Below the pieces are notes generated by a model. That model did not search any database, was not told the DNA's origin, and worked only from the letters and a program-made list of their open reading frames with translations. Of a stretch of 64,000 bases of DNA, positions 1 through 10,146 are shown in pieces (position 1 is the first letter of the stretch; every line of letters starts with the position of its first letter). The translations under genes were made by a program, and so were the position numbers. This DNA is from Mercurialis annua (Eukaryota; Streptophyta; Magnoliopsida; Malpighiales; Euphorbiaceae). Location: positions 6,455,501 to 6,519,500 of the forward strand of contig NC_065575.1 of the NCBI RefSeq assembly GCF_937616625.2, given 5' to 3'.

Positions 1-1
1 G

Positions 2-160
2 AGAGATATGGATATCAGATTGGATTTTGAAATCCAAAGACTGTTCTTTTCTGCACTGAGATATGCACAACAGATGTTGAAACCAGAATGTGATGGAAAT
101 GAGTTACTTGAGCAAATTGATTACCGAATTGCAGCTCTCAGCTTTCATATTCAGAATTAA
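2..160 (+). CDS. C-terminal exon of an unrecognised protein (partial, 5' end outside window)
   Basis: Reading from base 2, 52 sense codons run without interruption to TAA at 158-160. Composition looks coding: mixed charged and hydrophobic residues, and no long A/T runs, unlike the DNA just downstream. The peptide starts RDMDIRLDFEIQRL and ends DYRIAALSFHIQN. It looks mainly alpha-helical and has no motif I recognise, so I give no function. The upstream exons lie outside the window. Reading only from the first ATG (base 8) would give a 50-residue ORF, easily missed by length filters. The satellite array begins about 170 bases after the stop. It could be a pseudogene fragment, but codon quality argues for a real terminal exon. 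Confidence 0.5.
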   Translation, partial: RDMDIRLDFEIQRLFFSALRYAQQMLKPECDGNELLEQIDYRIAALSFHIQN

Positions 161-329
161 TATTGACTTGTGTTGGATGCAACAAGTAATAAGGCTTGGC
201 TTAAGTTGGTTTTGAGGGACATCTAATGCCTGAAGTGTATATTTATAGATATTTGAGACAACATGCATTAAATGCAATTTTTTACTCATAGTGCAGGTTT
301 TGCATGTCGAAAATAGAAAACTTATTAAT

Positions 330-1650
330 ATCAAAAAGTTAATATCTCTTTTAAGTGAAATGTATTTGACAGTTTATAAAATCAAAAATCTACCTGATAT
401 GAACCCGATGTCAACCTATATCAACTGAACTATTGTAATTCAATTTTTAATAAAATTTGTCTTACTGGTCTTTACAATGTTAAATGACATTTTATATAGA
501 GAGAATTTTGAAATTTAGTGTAATATACAAATTGAATATCTCTTTTAAGTGAAATGTATTTGACAGTCTATAAAACCGAAAATCAACCTGATGTGAACCT
601 ATATCAACTGAACTACATTAATCTAATTTTTAATAAAATTTGTCTTTATATTCTTTACAATCTTAACTAATATTTTATATATAGAGAATTTTGAGATACA
701 TTCTATTATAAAAATTGAATTTAAAATGTAATTAACAATCTATAAGACTGAAAAGAAACCTGATGTGAACCGTATGTGAACTTGAAATAATATCAGAATC
801 CCAAGCACAAATCAATAACATATATTATATATGTGCTTACGCCTTACTTTTTCTTATCCTATCAAACAAATTTTTATCATATATTTTTGGATTCAAGCCA
901 ATTTTCTATTTTGTCATTCGTATTTCAGTTTTTTACATTTTAACTAATATTTATATATATAAATTTTCAAATATAGTCTATTATAATAATTGAATAACTC
1001 TTTCAATTAAAATATATTTGACAGTATATAAAACTAAAAATCAACTTTATGTGAACCTATATCAACTAAATTACCTTAATTCAATTTTTAATAAAATATG
1101 TCTTGCTGCTCTTTACAATCTTAAATGACATTTTACATAAAGAGAATTTTGAGATTTAGTCTAATATACAAATTGAGTATCTATTTTAAGTGAAATATAT
1201 TTGACAGTCTATAAAACCAAAAATCAACCTGATATGAACCCGATGTGAACCTATATCAACTTAATTATCTTAATTCAATTTTTAATAAAATTTGCCTTGC
1301 TGGTCTTTACAGTTTTAAATGACATTTTACATAAAGAGAATTTTGAGATTTAGTATAATATATAAATTGAATATCCTTTTTAGTGAAATGTATTTGACGA
1401 TCTATAAAACCGAAAATCAACCTGACGAGAACATATATCAACTGAACTATCTTAATCTAATTTTTAATAAAATTTGTCTTTCCGCTCTTTACAATCTTAA
1501 CTGTTATTTTATATAAAGAGAATTTTGAGATATATATAGTCTATTATAAATATTAAATAACTGTTTTTAAGTAAAATATAATTGACAATTAATATATAAG
1601 ACTGAAAAGCAACCTGATGTGAACCGTATGTGAACTTGAAATAATACCAC
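330..1650. repeat. ~190-bp satellite with ~834-bp higher-order duplication
   Basis: A block containing TATTTGACAGTCTATAAAAC, then AATCAACCTGATGTGAACC, then a TAATTTTTAATAAAATTTG segment recurs with starts near 361, 555, 729, 1013, 1196, 1389 and 1579. Spacing is 174-194 bp. The block near 361 matches the one near 1196 (distance 835), and 555 matches 1389 (distance 834). The divergent third unit (about 700-795, with AAGAAACCTGATGTGAACCG) matches about 1550-1645. An array of about four units was therefore duplicated as one block. Bases 800-960 are an interrupting spacer. Short ORFs inside are by-products of the repeat. Confidence 0.8.
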
Positions 1651-2559
1651 ACATAGTGAACTAATTTTTCTTAGGCATACTCCTGCAAGTCTTCACATTG
1701 TGTTCATAAACATGACATCTTCTGCACTTGTTATAACTTGTAGTTTTTCAAACAGACCTAATTCTTTTTTTTAATAATTATAATATTTTAAATATTTAAG
1801 AATCACAATGTCTCTACAATCCGCCAAAAGAATGAAAAAAAATCTTAATTGATAACGGAGCTAATCTCAACAATATAAATAATAATAATTTGGTACAAAG
1901 ACTTGAGTAACAATATGATCATACAGAGTGACTATCACCTTAAAAAGGAGGCAACAAATCCAAATTTATTTCTTTATAAATAAATGAAGCACTATAATAG
2001 AAATTCATTAGAGAAACTACCAAATTGAAATACTACACAAACAGAAGAAATATAAATCAATGGTACCAACTCATCAATTAATAACAGATTATAAAGGTTC
2101 AATTTTTCTGTCTTCCTTCCTTATTACAGACACTTGAAATCATATCAATTCATAATTAAAAATAAATCTAGCTCTAAATTGAAGATACATAAAACATTAT
2201 AAAACAAATAGCACAATTAGAATTATATTCTGTAATTAGAGTAATTCAAGAGAACAAACAGTGCCTACCACCACTAGAAATTCTTAATTACGAATTTAAT
2301 TCAACAGAAAATCTACTTCAAATGAAAGTTGTGGAGATCATTTTTTTTATTACAGAAGCAATAATAACCTTTAGTTCCACGTTTTGCATCGCGTGATAAA
2401 AATGGTAGTAGAGAAATACAAAGAGACTCGTCATCGCCTCGCCGGAGGTGGGTTCCCCAGCTGAGTTCGTCACATACAAACAAATGTTTGTTCATATGCA
2501 AATGAACCCAGTTGAAGACGAACCCAACCGGATTTGTGTAAAATGAACAGTCCGAGTTC
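1651..2559. other. AT-rich intergenic DNA, no recognised gene
   Basis: Simple A/T-rich sequence with many stops in all frames. The 82-codon minus-strand ORF at 2313-2561 has no recognisable motif and lies in a slightly GC-richer patch that also contains the leader of the next entry. I see no RNA gene or mobile-element ends. Confidence 0.5.
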
Positions 2560-2880
2560 ATGGTTTTCTTCTCCGATGAGTTGATGCGAGATGGAGGTGA
2601 GATTTCATCCTTGCGTCAAACCATTCATCCATTGTTTCCTAAGTTGGATTGCTTCTTTGGTTACCTTTTCAATTGCAATTGCAAATTACATGAAGTCTGC
2701 TGCCCGCCGCCTCCGCTGCTTTGGCCACTTTCTCGCCGCCGGACGCCGCTGGACTTCCACGAAGCTGCTACGAAACCAATTGCGAAGACCTGGGATAATT
2801 TTGGATTGGAGATTAACAGATCCAAGCAAAGGTTAAAAGTGTCCTATTTTAATATAAAATTAGTTTATTTTGGGTTATAG
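2560..2880 (+). other. Small GC-richer patch with overlapping ORFs, possible gene fragment
   Basis: Two plus-strand ORFs overlap in different frames: 2560-2880 (106 codons) and 2591-2836 (81 codons, beginning MEVRFHPCVKPF). The patch is clearly GC-richer than its surroundings and contains GCCGCC-like runs (2700-2750) that are usual in plant first exons. Neither product resembles a family I know, and no convincing downstream exon is visible. It could be a first exon, a captured gene fragment or noncoding. Assignment is weak. Confidence 0.2.
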
Positions 2881-5594
2881 GGGATTTGTGAAAATTTTTC
2901 TTTTCTTTTGGGAGATTTCTGCTAAAATTAAAATGCTGAGGTAAAAACATAACACTATATCATTTTTAGGGGATTTGTGTAGATTACCCTTTTTTTTTAT
3001 ATTGGTTATTTTAGTTTGTTTTTAATAGAGTAATATTTTTATCAATTTAATTATGAAATTAAACTTATTCATCCAATTTATAATTATATCAAATATATTT
3101 ACTTTATTAAAAGAATGAATAATCCATCCTCAAATCATGATATCTTTTGTTTTTTTTATTTAATCCACTTCAACACTATTTTAATTTTTTGTTTATTTGG
3201 TTTCTTTATTAATAAAAATGGATATAAAAGCCTGAACGGGTTTAGTGCAGTGGTTTAAATTCAGCCATTTGGACGCTAGAGTCGCAAATTCAAACTCCAA
3301 CTACGCCATTTTTGTGGTTAGAACTAAAATACCAATTATTATAGCCCAGATTTATTAAATATGTGAACTTGCAGACAGTTTATATTCTAGGAGTTTTTTA
3401 GTGATCATCGGCTACGGCTTATGAATATTTTATAGTTATTTATGTGAGTAAAGAGACAAAATAAATAATAAAAATTTTGTACAAACAAACTAAATAAATA
3501 AATAAAGATGTATAATTAAAATGAATTTTAATAAATAAAATAATTTCTAAATATTTCCTTCATAAATTGTTTTCATATATTTTAATTTTACTTTTTTGCT
3601 TTCCTCCCTTTAGACTCCTTCTATTTTATTTTTCTTTAGGCAGAAGGTACGATAAAAAAATCCACAATTTTTTAAATAGTACATATCAGTCTTTTTATTT
3701 TTTTAAGCATAATTAAGCCTTTATATTTTTAAATTTGAACAATTAAACCCTCATTGTTTTAAAATCTAACAAATAAATTCTTTTAATTTACTTTTGGGAC
3801 ATTTACCCCCCTTAAATTTTCGGTAAATATCTTAAACTTTAAAATTATTTTTGAACTCTTTTCCAATATGATTAGGAGAGGTATGTCAGCCATTGACGAG
3901 TGTTTCTAATAGTGTTGGATGAAAGAGGTTATTTGTTCTATTTAAAAACAAATAAGACTTAATTATACATAAAAAAAAGGCTGATCTGAATTTTTATAAA
4001 AATTACGACTATTTCTTTTATACTTTTTTTCTTTTCTTTACTTTTTTTTCATCTCTTCAACTATATTCTCATATTATTATTATTTATCTTTTTTCTTCTC
4101 TTTGCTATTGTTTCAATCACGAATCAGTAAACTATAATTCAAATGGTATAAGCGTTGAGCAGCGAATTGTTTAGTCGTGGATTCAATTTCTCCCTCGAGT
4201 GCTCACCCCTCCGCAATTATCAAAAAAAAAACAACAACAATGGAAATATGATGAAATATTAACAACAATGACGATATAGTGAACATAAATAATAATAGAT
4301 TTTGGAACCTACATCTTTTATTTTTCTCATAATAATATTATTGTTAATGATAGATATAGATATGATTTTTTTTGTTGAAGCATTTGATATAAAAATAAGT
4401 GTGAAATAAATTTAAAATTATAACATATTTTATAAGTTTAATACGAATTTTTATTTTTACTAATTGTTGGAATCTCTAAAATTATAATTCCTATTTGTAT
4501 AACTCTATTAATAAAGTGTTTAGGTGAAGGATAACTTTATTATCATTGGGCAATTAGGAAGATATAATTCGATTAGAATTAATATTCCTTATACTATAAG
4601 AAGAAATTATTCACTATATATACACTATCTTATTCACCTTTTAGAAGACACCAAAAACCGAACACACACTGTATACATTGATGTGAATAAAGGGAAAAAG
4701 GAGGTGTGTGTAGTGTGAGGAATAAAAGTTAATTCTAACCCTTTTGGGTTACTTCTTGTAGAGAGTTAAACACTTTGTGGGTTTTAATTTCAGGGCATAT
4801 TTATTAGAGATGTTCTTTATTTGGTGATTCTCCACCAATTTTGTACTCCTTTTTTGATGATTAGTGGATGACTCGATTTTTTTGCCCGTGGATGTACACT
4901 TTAATGCAGAACCACGTAAATTTCTTATGTTATTTATTATTTAGTTATATTATTTGTTGATCAAATCCATAATTAAATACCTACCGAATGATTTCAATTC
5001 CGCTACGAATACCAATCCGGTCAAGAATCGGTCATGACAATTGGTACCGAAAATTCAATAATCGGTATCAACATTATAACAATAATTCAAAATATAAATG
5101 ACTTTTTTTTATATAACTCAGAATACCGAACAATTTTATGATATAAAAACACCGATGTAAATGTCGTAATATAGTATGCCGCTCTTCGAGCATAACTTTT
5201 ATTCATTGTATTTGTTGTTTATAATGGCTCAAAATGTAAATTAAGTCGACCAATTTGAGCTCTGCTTAGCAAGTTGTGAAACTTTAAAAATTAACTTCAA
5301 ACAGCAATGTTATCAATTTTGAGATAATATTTTTTTATTTTTTATTTTCCTTTTTGGTTGGATATTTAGGTAATTTTTAAATTTTCGTGCTTCCAGTAGT
5401 GACAGTGTTTGTGATCTTAGTGGTTTTAATGGACAACAATGTGCTTTGATTAATGATTAAATAGTAAATTACAACCCAAAAATCAAACACATAATAAATT
5501 ATAACGGTTGAAAAATAATTTAAAATAGGAAACACATTTTAAAATTTAAAATAATAATTTCAAGATCTTCACAGAAGTGAATGCATGTGATACA
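2881..5594. other. Intergenic DNA with SINE-like pieces and a decayed inverted repeat
   Basis: No gene is visible. Bases 3230-3330 have a tRNA-like A box (TTTAGTGCAGTGG) followed by a degenerate B box. Bases 4130-4215 hold a second such unit (TCAAATGGTATAAGCG, then GTGGATTCAATTTC). Both look like old tRNA-derived SINE fragments. Between 3650 and 4010 the flanks are weakly inverted: a segment containing AGCATAATTAAGCCTTTAT faces AGACTTAATTATAC. This is probably a decayed MITE. The 64-codon ORF at 4524-4718 has no support. Confidence 0.4.
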
Positions 5595-5930
5595 TTGTAT
5601 TTAGAGTTAATTACATATAAAATCACCACCTTTACACGAATTTTCAAAAATAACACGACCTTTAAAACGTGTCAATTCAGGGCATCATCTTTCATTTCTT
5701 TTCAAAAACAACATGGGCACGTTTTTTGATAAAAGTTTGCTGACTTGGACACCTGATGAGAGTGCCACGTGTCACGCCACGTCAGCAAAAATGCCACTAA
5801 AAATGTGCCCGTGTTATTTTTGAAAAGAAATGAAAGGTGGTGCCCTGAATTGCCACGTTTTAAAGGTCGTGTTATTTTTGCAATTTCGTGTAAATGTGGT
5901 GATTTTATATGTAATTAACCCTTGTATTTA
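5595..5930. mobile_element. MULE-type foldback MITE with 9-bp TSD
   Basis: Direct 9-bp repeats TTGTATTTA lie at 5595-5603 and 5922-5930. Between them is a 318-bp element (5604-5921) that begins GAGTTAATTAC and ends GTAATTAACCC. The two arms pair as terminal inverted repeats for about 125 bases with few mismatches, so nearly the whole element is a palindrome around a short centre (about 5735-5800) that includes GCCACGTGTCACGCCACG. A 9-bp target duplication is the signature of Mutator-like transposases. No coding capacity is present, so movement would need a transposase from elsewhere. Confidence 0.88.
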
Positions 5931-6059
5931 AGTAGTGACCACAAAAAAGATGAAACTTGTCTTACAATTTCAAACAATGTCATCATAACTATTACTACTA
6001 TAATTAAAATCATTAAAAAAATGTTGATCAATAGTAAGTGATAATGTTTTTTTATCAAA

Positions 6060-6233
6060 AGATAGAATTACTAGGTTAGATGTTAATAGGGGTTAACAGA
6101 GATTAGTTAATACCAATTTTAATTCATATAAAGCAGCCAACAACAGGCTGGGGAAAGTCGGGTTCGAATTCCCGACCTCACACGCACATAGAGAAAATTG
6201 TTAGTATCATTTTTTCATAAAAATAATTTCTAG
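6060..6233. mobile_element. tRNA-derived SINE-like fragment
   Basis: It contains GGGTTCGAATTCCCGACC (about 6169), a near-perfect RNA polymerase III B box, and an upstream segment (TAGGGGTTAACAGAGATTAG) that resembles the tail of the minus-strand SINE at 25687-25859 in the same order. Because the core TTCGAA is palindromic, the B box alone does not fix the strand. By analogy with the 25.7-kb copy the minus strand is likely. It is adjacent to, but not inside, the MITE that starts at 6243. Confidence 0.5.
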
Positions 6234-6751
6234 TATTATTTGGGCCTAATCACTCAAAAACCCCTCACCTTTAAACTTTTTTTCAATTCCACCCTAACGT
6301 TGAAAATTTGTAAATTTTACCCACTTTTAAATTTTTCATTTTCAATTGTCCCCAATATTTTACTTTTATTAATTTTTTTACTTAAATGATGAAATCATTC
6401 AATTAATTAAGTCTAAACATGAAATTAAATTCTTTTTTATTCAAAAAAAGTACAAATAAGTCCTTTATTTTTAAAAACTAACTAAAAACCATAATCAAAT
6501 TAACACTAATTTAAATTCTTAATTAATTTAACTAAATTTAAATAAATTTTAAAAATATACAATCAATATATGCTAGACATGGAGAATGTTTTAAACAAAT
6601 TTTCAAACGCAAAAGACGTTAATTTAATTTTTCAGGGTACAATTGAAACACAAAAATGCAAAATAGGGTAAAATTGACAAATTTTCAACGTCAATGATTG
6701 AAAAGGGGCTAAAAGGTTGGGGTTTTTTTAAGACATTAGGCCTATTATTTG
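6234..6751. mobile_element. MULE-type MITE, 500 bp, perfect 9-bp TSD
   Basis: TATTATTTG at 6234-6242 is repeated at 6743-6751. The element (6243-6742) begins GGCCTAAT and ends ATTAGGCC. Its arms remain inverted for at least 80 bases, with CAAATTTTCAACG on the right facing CGTTGAAAATTTG on the left. The interior (6360-6600) is A/T-rich with no ORF. The end sequence differs from that of the 5604-5921 element, so this is a separate family with the same type of target duplication. Confidence 0.87.
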
Positions 6752-6928
6752 AGTATTAATTGAATTTAAATGCATAAACTTGAGGCTTAAATTAGTATGT
6801 TTGCCTAAATGATCAAAATCATGTTATAGTAATGAAATCACTAATTAATGCGTCCCTAATACAATCATGTCGTAATAATATGAATCAAAATGAAACTAAA
6901 TTCAAATTTCTAAACTTTTTGTCTTCCA

Positions 6929-6936
6929 TATATAAA
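6929..6936 (+). promoter_or_regulatory. TATA box of the DUF2431 gene
   Basis: TATATAAA lies 44 bases before the start codon at 6980, in a suitable place for transcription starting around 6960. The predicted leader is short, with no upstream ATG between TATA box and start. Confidence 0.55.
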
Positions 6937-6979
6937 CCCACGAACAAGTTCTCTGCTTTTTCTCTACATTATACCACTA

Positions 6980-9900
6980 ATGGCCGATCAAGAGAAGTGG
7001 GTGAATAATTATTCAAGCATTCACCGTATACTCTTAGTCGGAGAAGGAGATTTTTCCTTCTCTTCAAGCTTGGCTCAGTCCCTTGGCTCTGCTTCTAACA
7101 TCGTTGCCACGTCCCTTGATTCTTATGGTAATGATCCAATCTGCATGTTTTGTTCTTTAACATTCCCATTTTTTTATGTATCTGTTTAGCTTCATCAACT
7201 CATTTGTCTGTGTGTTTTGGAGAGATGGTTGGTTCTGTTCATGACAAGTGAAGAGTAAAGTTTGATTCTTTTTTGTTTTATTTTGTATGGGTTATGAAGG
7301 AATCAACTTGAGTTTTGTGGGGGTTAGGGTTTAGTGAAATGTTATCAACTTGGGTTTGGTGGGGTTTAGGGTTTTGTTAATCTTGCTGCTTTTCTTAGAA
7401 AAACAAAGTGTTGGATAGTCAGCAGAGTAGGGACCCAAGTTTGCGAAAACCCCTCAGGTTGTAATAAATACTCCACATTTAAGAGCAAGCAGTGAAGTTC
7501 TTGTGAGAGAGGTTTTAATGTTGGAGGTTTTGATGATGTAATAATTGAGAATTGAATGCTTTGGGAGGTAAAAGAACCAACTAAAAGAGTGACATTTTGT
7601 TTATGTATTTTTGAGACCATGTGGAACACTTGTGATCAGGTTAGAGCTGCAGAACTGAATGATTGGAAGCTTAGGAAGCTGAAAACAAATTTAGCAAGTC
7701 AAAACATAACATATTTTCATTTTCCAAAACTTTGGAGCCACTAACTTGAGTCCTAAGCAAGTTATTGGTTGAATACTACCATAATCTCATATCTAGAGAG
7801 TAGATTTAGTTTGAGATAGTTGCATAGCCAATGAGTAATGTGAACAACAATACAAGGTCAGCTAATGTATATATTTCTACAAAACTACACAACCGGGCAA
7901 GAGTTTTGTAATTGTAACTGTAAATCCTTTGATGTTTGAAAAGTTATAGTCATTTTAGTATAACATCTGCTTTTGTTCTTTCCTTTGTGATTTCTTCTAT
8001 TGTTTTGCTGATATTGTCATGAATACTTATGGCCAAGTAGATGCTGTGGTCAAGAAATACAAGAAAGCAAAATCAAATTTGGAAAATTTATCAAAATTAG
8101 GAGCATCAATATTTCATGGAGTTGATACAACCAAAATGAAACTTCACTCAGATTTGAAGATGCAGAAGTTCGATCGAATTATCTTCAACTTTCCTCATGC
8201 AGGTTTCCATGGAAAAGAGGACAATGTCCGGCTTATTGAGTAAGTTGTTTTATTGTGTTCATGCTATTCTTCAAGCTGACACAAACCTATATTCAAAAAT
8301 TTGCAAGTACTAACTTGAGCTTTAAGTTTGATCGCAACTACATAATTCTGTTGTACTAGTTCTTAAAGTTTTTACAGATTAAGTACTATGATACTATCTT
8401 CAGACGTGAACCTTGCTGTGTGTCAGATTGTAATTAGTACAAAAGGAATGAAATATCAACTTAGTGATATTGTTCGAATCTAATTTTAAGTATAAGATTA
8501 TTTGCTCATCCAGGATTCTGTTACTGTTTATGCTGGCAAAACTTTTAAGAGATTTTGAAATTAAATAAAAGATAAGAATATTCAGGACTTATGATTATCA
8601 ATTTATGTAAAGCATCGAAAGCTTGGCATGTTATTTGCCTTGTATTATTGTTGTCTTTCTTTGTTTATTGTGATGTTATCTTGTTAGTATTCTAAAGCAT
8701 ATTTTAATGTGTTATTTAAAAAATACGTAAGAGAATGTAACTTGGCTACCCAATTTCATTTTCCGTATAACCTCGCTAGGATCTGGATTCTGAGTCTTAT
8801 AACTGGTTTAGGGACATGGGACTTGTAGAGTTGAAAAGAAATGGCATTGAACTAGTTGAACTTACTGGACACATGCTTTGTATTATCTTTCAGAAGAGTT
8901 TATGTAAATGGCGCTTGAAGCTGTTTGATTCATTTTGTCTTAGAAAAATATAACAAATTTTGTTATTGTTACCTTTCCTCTGGATATATTTTGTAGGATG
9001 CACAAGAAACTTGTGCTAGGCTTCTTCAGGAATGCAAGTGGGATTCTACGAGCCTTTGGGGAGGTACACGTAACCCATAAAACTTCAGCTCCATTTTGCC
9101 ACTGGAACATCGAGGAACTTGGTCAGAGAAACTGTTTAGTAGTAGTTGAGTGTGTTAAGTTCAAGATAGAAGACTATCCGGGTTATAATAATAAGAGAGG
9201 AGATGGTACTAGATGTGATGAGCCCTTCCCTTTAGGAGAGTGCAGTATCTTCAAGTTCAGATTTTCCGCTGCTTTAAACAAAATGTCAAATTTAACGAGC
9301 CATTCTGGATTTGCTCTCGGAAGATCTGAACTTTATCAGGATATTCCAATTCAGACGCACTGTAATCAGCTAACTTCATTCCACTTCGGTCATCCTCAAG
9401 AAATTCGCTGCAGAGATATGAATGACGTAATAAGGCATAGGCTGTCACCTTTAGTATTCAATGCCAGAAGTACTAATGAGCACATCAATCATGCATCCGA
9501 AGTACATCAGAGACCTATCATTAGTGATACAAACTATTTTGCTAATCGAGCTCAGGGATGTGACTATGAAAGGTACATGGCGGAAGCACGTGGTGGATTT
9601 CAGCACTTCCAATGCAGTTCCTCCAGTATAAGGTGGCCTCAACAAGCGCCGTTCAGTCATTTAAGCCGTCAAACAGAACTGGACAGAAATATGAATGGAT
9701 TCTCAGGGTATATGGGGGAAACTGTAAGAATAAATGTCGGAAATGAAAATAGTAATGCCTTGCATAGGAAGGTGGAATTTTTTGCTGATCAGTTGCAGGG
9801 ATGTGACTACACAAAAGCATCTGAAAGATCTCGGTACTTCAAGGATAATGTCTTCAGAATGCATCACAATCAAGCTTTGTCAAGTCCTATGAACTATCAG

Positions 9901-10146
9901 AAAGGGTTCAACACAATTATGAATGAACATCCAGGTTACAGAACGAAAAATCTTAACGCCCCAAGCAGGGATGTAGACTATTTTCCTGTTCGGGCATCTG
10001 GATGTGAACGTGAAAGGTTCATGGCAGAAGTAGCTGGGCGAACTCCGTACAACGAAAGAGTATACACCTCACAGGGGTTCTTAAATCCTCCCGTAGGAGA
10101 CACATGGAGTCAGAGCAGATTTGTTTACAGTCAGCATGTAAACTGA
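6980..10146 (+). CDS. DUF2431 / BMT5-like methyltransferase-fold protein, At4g26485-like, with repeated C-terminal tail
   Basis: Exons 6980-7127, 8038-8239 and 8997-10146 (phases 1 and 2, GT-AG) give 499 aa. Residues 16-30 carry the glycine-rich nucleotide-binding start LLVGEGDFSFS. Residues 100-106 are NFPHAGF and 141-146 HVTHKT, the hallmarks of the BMT5-like Rossmann domain (DUF2431), which ends near residue 210. Family knowledge: yeast Bmt5 methylates a uridine of 25S rRNA. The plant copies (At4g26485 group) are not well characterised, so the substrate here is inference. The remaining ~290 residues are an extension absent from short family members. In it a motif of the form Y/F-F-x4-L/A-x-GC-D/E recurs near residues 296, 377 and 444 (YFANRAQGCDYERYMAEA; FFADQLQGCDYTKA; YFPVRASGCERERFMAEV). 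All of the tail is in the last exon. Intron 1 (910 bp) and intron 2 (757 bp) hold no recognised element. Confidence 0.9.

Noticed and set aside
1319..1516. 65-codon ORF
   Set aside because: Lies inside the satellite. Related units have no conserved frame.
6150..6190. B-box-like GGGTTCGAATTCCC as a tRNA gene
   Set aside because: No acceptor stem or cloverleaf could be formed around it, and the context matches a SINE.
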